A DNA stretch of 28,727 nucleotides from Comamonadaceae bacterium. GTDB lineage: Bacteria; Pseudomonadota; Gammaproteobacteria; Burkholderiales; Burkholderiaceae_C. Below the pieces are notes generated by a model, which was given only the letters and a program-made list of their open reading frames with translations, had not been told where the DNA came from and did no database searches. Shown here in pieces: positions 23,851-28,727 of this stretch. Position numbers and translations under genes: made by a program. The first letter of the stretch is position 1, and every line of letters begins with the position of its first letter. Location: the NCBI GenBank assembly GCA_947454695.1, contig CANGMW010000005.1, positions 1 through 28,727 of the forward strand. Reading direction: 5' to 3'.

Positions 23851-26805
23851 TCAAGCCTTCTGCACGTTGCAGATGGTGGTTTTTGTTTCTTGCATCATGG
23901 TCACGCTGTCGTAACCATAGGTGGTGGCTGTGTTCACGGCTTCACCCCGCACAATCGGCGCTGCGCCATTGGGGTAATGCGCCAACATGTCCGCGCCCTG
24001 CCAGCGTCCCGAGAAGTGGAACGGCATCCAGCAGGTATCGGCCCCTACGCGCTCGGTCACCATGGCCTGCACGTTTAACCGTGCGCCGGTCGGTGTGGTC
24101 AGCCACACACGCTCGCCGTTGCGAATGCCACGCTCGGCAGCCGCTTTGGGGTTGATCTCAACAAACGCCTCTTGCTGCAACTCGGCCAGCCAGGGGTTGG
24201 AACGGGTTTCCTCGCCACCGCCTTCGTATTCGACCAAACGGCCTGAACTCAGGATGAGCGGGTACTTTTCTTCCACCTTGTCGGCCACGTTCTTTTGCTG
24301 CACGGTTTTGTACAGGGTGGGCAAACGCCAGAAGGCTTTTTTGTCGTCGTGGGTAGGGTACTTGGCCACCATGTCCGGGCGGGTGCTGTACAGCGCTTCA
24401 CGGTGCTGCGGAATCGCATCCGGGAAATTCCAAACCACCGCACGCGCCTTGGCGTTACCGAAAGGGTGGCAGCCGTGTTTCATGACCACGCGTTGCAAGC
24501 CCCCCGACAAGTCGGTCTTCCAGTTCTTACCCTCAGCGGCGGCTTTTTCTGCGTCGGTGAGGTCATCCCACCAACCCAGCTTTTTGACCAGCACATGGTC
24601 AAACTCCGGGTGGCCGGTGGTGATATCCGCGCCCACCGGGTGCGAACCGTCCTCGGCCAGCAAAGACTTTCCTTCGCGCTCCACACCGAAGTTGGCGCGG
24701 AAATTACCGCCGCCTTCCATGACGTGTTTGGAGGTGTCGTAAAGATTGGGGGAGCCCGGGTGCTTGATTTCGGCAGTGCCGTAGCAAGGCCAAGGCAGAC
24801 CGAAGTAATCACCGGTGAAGTCGTAGCCGGTCTCTTTGTCTTTGCCACCCTTGGCCTTGAGAGTTTTGACGTCAAACAGGTGCATGTTGCGCATGTGCGC
24901 TTTCAGGCGCTCAGGGCTCTGACCGGTGTAACCGATGGTCCACATGCCTTTGTTGATTTCGCGCAGGATGTCTTCGGGCACGGGCTCGTCCATGCCTTTG
25001 ACCTTTTGCATCTTGTAGTTCTTGGACAGCTCTTTGCCAAAGCCCAGTTTGTCGGCGAACTGCTGCATGATCATGTGATCGCTGCGGCTCTCCCACAGCG
25101 GCTCAATGACTTTCTCGCGCCACTGGATTGAGCGGTTCGACGCGGTGGCCGAACCACTGGTTTCAAATTGCGTCGCGGCGGGCAACAGGTAGACCGCCCG
25201 GTTGGGGTTCTGATCTTCGGGCTTACCGGGCATGGCCGCCATAGCAGCCGTGGCCGAGGGGTAAGGATCAACCACCACCAGCAAATCGAGCTTGTCCATG
25301 GCGCGCTTCATCTCCAGACCACGGGTCTGGGAGTTGGGTGCATGGCCCCAATAGAACACGCCGCGCAGGTTGGAGTCCTGGTCGATGAGCTCGTTTTTCT
25401 CCAGCACACCGTCAATCCAGCGGGATACGGTGATGCCGGGCTTGCCCATCATGCCGGGGTTGGCAAATCGGCCCTTGATCCAATCGAAATCGACGCCCCA
25501 TACCTTGGCGAAATGCTTCCAGGAGCCTTCAGCCAGGCCGTAATAGCCAGGAAGTGAGTCGGGGTTGGGGCCCACGTCGGTGGCGCCTTGCACGTTGTCG
25601 TGGCCGCGGAAAATATTGGTGCCGCCACCGGACTTGCCCACATTGCCCAAGGCCAGCTGCAAGATGCACGATGCGCGCACGATGGCGTTGCCGATGGTGT
25701 GCTGGGTCTGGCCCATGCACCACACAATGGTGCCGGGGCGGTGTGCGTTGAGCATGGACGCAACCTTGAACACTTGCGCCTCGCCCACACCACACGCTTC
25801 CTCGACCTTATCCGGAGTCCATTTGGCCAGGACTTCGGCCTTGACCTGGTCCATGCCATAGACACGGTCGTTGATGTATTTTTTGTCTTCCCAGCCGTTT
25901 TTAAAGATGTGGTACAGCACACCGAACAGGAAGGGAATGTCCGTGCCGGATCGAATGCGCACATATTCGTCAGCCTTGGCTGCGGTGCGGGTGAAGCGCG
26001 GATCGACCACGATCATCTTGGTGCCGGTCTCTTTGGCATGCAGCATGTGCAACAGGCTCACCGGGTGCGCCTCGGCCGCGTTGGAGCCGATGTACAAAGC
26101 GACCTTGCTGTTTTGCATGTCGTTGTACGAGTTCGTCATCGCACCATAGCCCCAGGTGTTGGCCACCCCGGCCACCGTGGTGGAGTGACAGATGCGTGCT
26201 TGGTGGTCGCAATTATTGGAACCCCAGAAGCTCACAAACTTGCGCAGCAGATAAGCCTGCTCGTTGCTGTGTTTGGACGAGCCGATGAAATACACGCTGT
26301 CCGGACCGCTGGCTTGGCGCAGCTCTTGCATCTTGGCCGTGATTTCATTGAGCGCCACATCCCAGCTGATACGTTCGTATTTGCCGTTGACCAGCTTCAT
26401 CGGGTAGCGCAGGCGGAATTCGCCGTGACCGTGCTCACGCAGAGCGGCGCCCTTGGCGCAATGCGCACCCAAGTTGATCGGCGAGTCGAACACAGGTTCT
26501 TGTCGAACCCACACGCCATTTTCCACCACTGCATCCACCGCACAGCCCACCGAGCAGTGGGTGCACACCGTGCGCTTGACTTCGATCTTGCCGGTGCCAA
26601 TAGCCACCTCTTGTGTCGCTTGGGCCTTTTTCACCAAGGTCAGTTGCGAGGCTGCGATGCCAACGCCCACGCCCAAACCGGAGCGACGCAGAAAAGCGCG
26701 ACGGTCCATGGTGGGCAAAGCATGCGAGAGGCCGCGCTGCAGGCTGTGAACGAAGTTGGCACGGCCTGCCACATCAGAGGCGGCGTGTTTTTTAGTCAAT
26801 AGCAT
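23851..26805 (-). CDS. fdhA: Formate dehydrogenase catalytic (molybdopterin) subunit, Cys type
   Basis: This 984-residue enzyme oxidises formate to CO2 in the periplasm. The twin-arginine signal DRRAFLRRSGLG (34-45) follows an unusually long N-region of 33 residues. A [4Fe-4S] cluster is bound by Cys81, Cys84, Cys88 and Cys116. The active-site residue is Cys206 (HQARICHSTT), encoded by TGT, where E. coli FdnG has selenocysteine. The C-terminal molybdopterin dinucleotide-binding domain starts near residue 820. I chose the ATG at 26805 because GGAG lies 5 bases upstream; an in-frame TTG five codons earlier lacks this. No frame break was seen. Confidence 0.96.
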   Translation of the reverse strand: MLLTKKHAASDVAGRANFVHSLQRGLSHALPTMDRRAFLRRSGLGVGVGIAASQLTLVKKAQATQEVAIGTGKIEVKRTVCTHCSVGCAVDAVVENGVWVRQEPVFDSPINLGAHCAKGAALREHGHGEFRLRYPMKLVNGKYERISWDVALNEITAKMQELRQASGPDSVYFIGSSKHSNEQAYLLRKFVSFWGSNNCDHQARICHSTTVAGVANTWGYGAMTNSYNDMQNSKVALYIGSNAAEAHPVSLLHMLHAKETGTKMIVVDPRFTRTAAKADEYVRIRSGTDIPFLFGVLYHIFKNGWEDKKYINDRVYGMDQVKAEVLAKWTPDKVEEACGVGEAQVFKVASMLNAHRPGTIVWCMGQTQHTIGNAIVRASCILQLALGNVGKSGGGTNIFRGHDNVQGATDVGPNPDSLPGYYGLAEGSWKHFAKVWGVDFDWIKGRFANPGMMGKPGITVSRWIDGVLEKNELIDQDSNLRGVFYWGHAPNSQTRGLEMKRAMDKLDLLVVVDPYPSATAAMAAMPGKPEDQNPNRAVYLLPAATQFETSGSATASNRSIQWREKVIEPLWESRSDHMIMQQFADKLGFGKELSKNYKMQKVKGMDEPVPEDILREINKGMWTIGYTGQSPERLKAHMRNMHLFDVKTLKAKGGKDKETGYDFTGDYFGLPWPCYGTAEIKHPGSPNLYDTSKHVMEGGGNFRANFGVEREGKSLLAEDGSHPVGADITTGHPEFDHVLVKKLGWWDDLTDAEKAAAEGKNWKTDLSGGLQRVVMKHGCHPFGNAKARAVVWNFPDAIPQHREALYSTRPDMVAKYPTHDDKKAFWRLPTLYKTVQQKNVADKVEEKYPLILSSGRLVEYEGGGEETRSNPWLAELQQEAFVEINPKAAAERGIRNGERVWLTTPTGARLNVQAMVTERVGADTCWMPFHFSGRWQGADMLAHYPNGAAPIVRGEAVNTATTYGYDSVTMMQETKTTICNVQKA

Positions 26806-26810
26806 AGAAA

Positions 26811-26814
26811 CTCC
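26811..26814 (-). promoter_or_regulatory. Ribosome binding site of the formate dehydrogenase catalytic gene
   Basis: GGAG read leftwards, 5 bases before the ATG at 26805. It argues against the TTG at 26820 as start. Confidence 0.55.
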
Positions 26815-26860
26815 AAGCAAGGAGAGGTTGGATTTTTTTAAGACTCAACAACAAAGGAAC

Positions 26861-27070
26861 TCAGACGCGGGTGGTTTTGTAATAGCGCTGGACGTGCTCT
26901 GATAAGAAATAGCCGCCGCCTTTGCTGGGCGGCGTAGGCAAGGCTTTGGGGGCAGCAGCCGTGCCGGCCTGAACCGCGGGCAATAGGGCACCCACGGTCG
27001 CAACAGCACCCACAGCGCCAGCACCTGCAAACAGGCTGCGACGCGACAATTTGTTCGTCTTTTCAATCAT
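26861..27070 (-). CDS. Formate dehydrogenase region Tat-signal protein
   Basis: This 69-residue protein is mostly a twin-arginine signal (LSRRSLFAGAGAVG, about 8-21, then an Ala-rich core) with a short mature part ending SEHVQRYYKTTRV. It fits the small family known as formate dehydrogenase region Tat target, found beside formate dehydrogenase genes with no proven function. An AGGAG ribosome site lies 6 bases before the ATG. The catalytic gene follows about 55 bases downstream. Confidence 0.88.
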   Translation of the reverse strand: MIEKTNKLSRRSLFAGAGAVGAVATVGALLPAVQAGTAAAPKALPTPPSKGGGYFLSEHVQRYYKTTRV

Positions 27071-27104
27071 TCTTGTCTCCTGAAATGTCGGCTAGGAACA
27101 GCGC

Positions 27105-27149
27105 TTCATAGCCCTGTCGTAATTTAACTGCTAAATTGACTTAAAGCAA
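27105..27149 (-). promoter_or_regulatory. Probable FNR-dependent promoter of the formate dehydrogenase genes
   Basis: TTGCT-N4-GTCAA (27149-27136 read leftwards) matches 8 of 10 bases of the FNR consensus. A TATGAA -10-like hexamer lies at 27110-27105, which would start RNA near 27098, about 44 bases from the centre of the box. That is close to the -41.5 typical of FNR-activated promoters. The untranslated leader would be about 30 bases before the Tat-signal gene. Confidence 0.4.
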
Positions 27150-27162
27150 TCATCTTCACCAT

Positions 27163-27801
27163 CTATGAGAGCATGTCAAAGCCCTGCATTTCAACTCCAG
27201 AAAAAGCACGGGTAAACCCTGATAGGACTGCATAAAACCGGGCTTTAGGATGTCCGGCGATGGCGTCGCACAAGGCGCCAAGCCAGGGTTGCAGGTGCTG
27301 GCTGAAAAATTCCTGCTGCCGGGTGAGGTTGGACACGGCCACATCGTCACCCGCAATCAAGTAGCGCATGACTTCGCACAAGTAAGCGATGTGGTCCTCG
27401 GTTTCAGGCATCGTGTCGTCGCGCGCCAGGCCCAGCTCCGAGAGGGTGTCGCGCAGCTTAGCGAGTGGCTTTTCGTTCAAAAAGCCGCTGAGGTAATGGG
27501 AACCGAACAAATACACCTCGGGTTTACCCACCCCTCCAAATAAGGCGTCATATTCTTTGGCAATCGCTTCGGACTCCATGTCGCGCGCCACCCCCACCAG
27601 AGCACGCCAAGGTTCTTCAAGAAAGCCACCTGCTGCTGGCGCTTCGGTGGCGGCCACACGCAACTGGGCCAGCAAATCGGCACTGGGCGGGGCATAGTAC
27701 AAAGCCGCCAGCACACCATAAACCTCAGCGCGGGCGGTTTCCTCGTCCAGCGAAGGACTCTGGCTGAGTTGGGCGGGGGACATATCGGCAGGAAGGGTCA
27801 T
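27163..27801 (-). CDS. TorD/DmsD-family molybdoenzyme chaperone
   Basis: This 212-residue all-helical cytoplasmic protein belongs to the TorD family, which holds molybdoenzyme precursors, often by their Tat signal, until the cofactor is inserted. Landmarks are EYDALFGGVGKPEVYLFGSH (about 83-102) and the C-terminal ETEDHIAYLCEVMRYL segment. It precedes the Tat-signal and catalytic genes on the same strand, so the likely client is this formate dehydrogenase. FdhE-type and TorD-type proteins differ in sequence; this one is the TorD type. Confidence 0.9.
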   Translation of the reverse strand: MTLPADMSPAQLSQSPSLDEETARAEVYGVLAALYYAPPSADLLAQLRVAATEAPAAGGFLEEPWRALVGVARDMESEAIAKEYDALFGGVGKPEVYLFGSHYLSGFLNEKPLAKLRDTLSELGLARDDTMPETEDHIAYLCEVMRYLIAGDDVAVSNLTRQQEFFSQHLQPWLGALCDAIAGHPKARFYAVLSGFTRAFSGVEMQGFDMLS

Positions 27802-27847
27802 CGCGCTACATCCACAGTGACGGGGCAGTTATTGAGGGACATCGTGT

Positions 27848-28727
27848 TCACAGATCGGTGATCCGGCTTTCCTTGGGGTCGGTGTACATGTCGATCACTC
27901 GGCAATCACCGCACATTTTCAAGCGCTCCAGCGCCGCGCCCTGGAACATGGCATGACCGGCCAATTTGCCGACCATGGCCTCAATGGCCTTGAGGGTGCC
28001 GAAAGGCTTGGCGCAGCGCACACAGGCGTAAGGTTTCATCTCGTTCAACACCACGGCCTCTTTGCGCTGCGCAGTGGTACGCCACTGCGGCAACAAGGTC
28101 AGTGCATTTTCCGGACAGGTCTTCACACACAAGCCGCATTGCACACAATTCTTTTCCAGGAAACGCAGCTGCGGGGACTGCGGGTTGTCCTGTAAGGCAC
28201 TGGCCGGGCAGGCACTCACGCAGCTCAGACACAGCGTGCAGGCTTCTTTGTCGATGACCAATGCGCCCAAAGGTGAGCCGTGCTTTGGCAAAGCCACCAC
28301 CTCCGGTTGGCTACGAGCGTGGGCCAGCAAGTGATCAAGGGCCAACTCCAGCGTGGCGCGCTTGTCGGCCTGCACGGCAAAGCTGGCGGCGCTCGCCACC
28401 CCTTGCGCGGGCGGGGCCTGCAAGGCCTGATCTAAAGCGGCCAGATCGCGCGCATCGCGGGCCTGCAAAAGGCGCACATGCTGGCCGCTCATGCCGAGCC
28501 CACTCAAGATGGCCTGGGCCACGTCCATTTGTTCTTGAAGGGCCGTGAGGTATTGCGGCGCTTCTTCCCCGGTGACCAGCACCCAAACCTGATTGGCGCC
28601 ATAAGCGATGGCGCTGAGCCACATCTCCAAGCCGATGGAGGCGGTGTGCCAGACAGCAAGCGGCAAGACGCGGGCAGGCACGCCATGGATGTCCTTGTCC
28701 AGGCGGGCCGCACGACCCAAGTCACCC
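27848..28727 (-). CDS. Iron-sulphur protein, N-terminus beyond the right edge
   Basis: The frame is open to the edge, so only the C-terminal 292 residues are visible. The visible part starts with a Rossmann-like segment (VLPLAVWHTASIGLEMWLSA, then GANQVWVLVTGEE), then a two-cluster ferredoxin domain with full motifs CTLCLSCVSACP and CVQCGLCVKTCP. A CVRC..CGDC tail region may bind one more cluster or zinc. It precedes the TorD-type chaperone by 46 bases on the same strand. It probably serves the formate dehydrogenase in the cytoplasm, by electron transfer or assembly. The early segment is loosely like the MvhD/FlpD iron-sulphur subunit fold but lacks its Cys residues; that likeness is weak. 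Confidence 0.8.
   Translation of the reverse strand, partial: GDLGRAARLDKDIHGVPARVLPLAVWHTASIGLEMWLSAIAYGANQVWVLVTGEEAPQYLTALQEQMDVAQAILSGLGMSGQHVRLLQARDARDLAALDQALQAPPAQGVASAASFAVQADKRATLELALDHLLAHARSQPEVVALPKHGSPLGALVIDKEACTLCLSCVSACPASALQDNPQSPQLRFLEKNCVQCGLCVKTCPENALTLLPQWRTTAQRKEAVVLNEMKPYACVRCAKPFGTLKAIEAMVGKLAGHAMFQGAALERLKMCGDCRVIDMYTDPKESRITDL

Noticed and set aside
24295..26802. Rightward open frames of 278 and 404 codons opposite the formate dehydrogenase catalytic gene
   Set aside because: They are antisense to conserved molybdoenzyme coding sequence and show no protein-family features.

Overview
The window looks like chromosome from a betaproteobacterium of the order Burkholderiales, most likely Comamonadaceae near Rhodoferax. 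This is inferred from the sense of the proteins, the GC-rich coding sequence, the metZ-type methionine gene and the Comamonadaceae-style formate dehydrogenase cluster. No 16S gene is present, so the genus is a guess. The window is almost entirely coding; no CRISPR array, insertion sequence, phage gene or rRNA was seen.

Left part (1-8804) is a dense electron-transfer locus. Reading leftwards from about 7276 are a membrane protein with two His-X13-His pairs (a likely di-haem b cytochrome), an exported 24-haem c-type cytochrome, and, overlapping it by ATGA, an enormous exported multihaem cytochrome. The last one runs off the left edge. Its frame is open over all of 1-4496 (at least 1,498 residues) and holds 57 complete haem-attachment motifs plus one cut by the edge. 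Divergent to this operon is a membrane-anchored ferredoxin/FAD/NAD(P) oxidoreductase. Together they suggest a route from cytoplasmic or quinone-pool electrons through a b-type cytochrome to very large periplasmic or extracellular haem wires, as in iron oxidation, iron reduction or other extracellular electron transfer. This is the most unusual part of the window.

Middle part (8815-20519) is ordinary housekeeping. It holds a MATE exporter, a DUF4287 gene, three tRNA genes (Ala-GGC, Glu-TTC, Asp-GTC) with promoter and terminator, and the leftward operon folC - SPOR/DedD-like - cvpA - purF - metZ - gltX. Rightward genes are an ArsC/Spx-family gene, ppnP and argG, followed by a bidirectional terminator and a leftward SRPBCC gene.

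Right part (20545-28727) is a leftward respiratory formate dehydrogenase cluster. In transcription order it is: an iron-sulphur protein cut by the right edge, a TorD-family chaperone, a small Tat-signal protein, the catalytic subunit (Cys, not selenocysteine, at the active site), the 4[4Fe-4S] beta subunit, a 73-residue lipoprotein, the cytochrome b gamma subunit, a 111-residue exported protein, a terminator, then fdhD. FNR-like palindromes lie upstream of the Tat-signal/catalytic genes and in the divergent cytochrome promoter, which hints at shared control by oxygen. Formate oxidation here would feed the quinone pool, and the left-hand cytochromes could be one outlet, but that link is inference.
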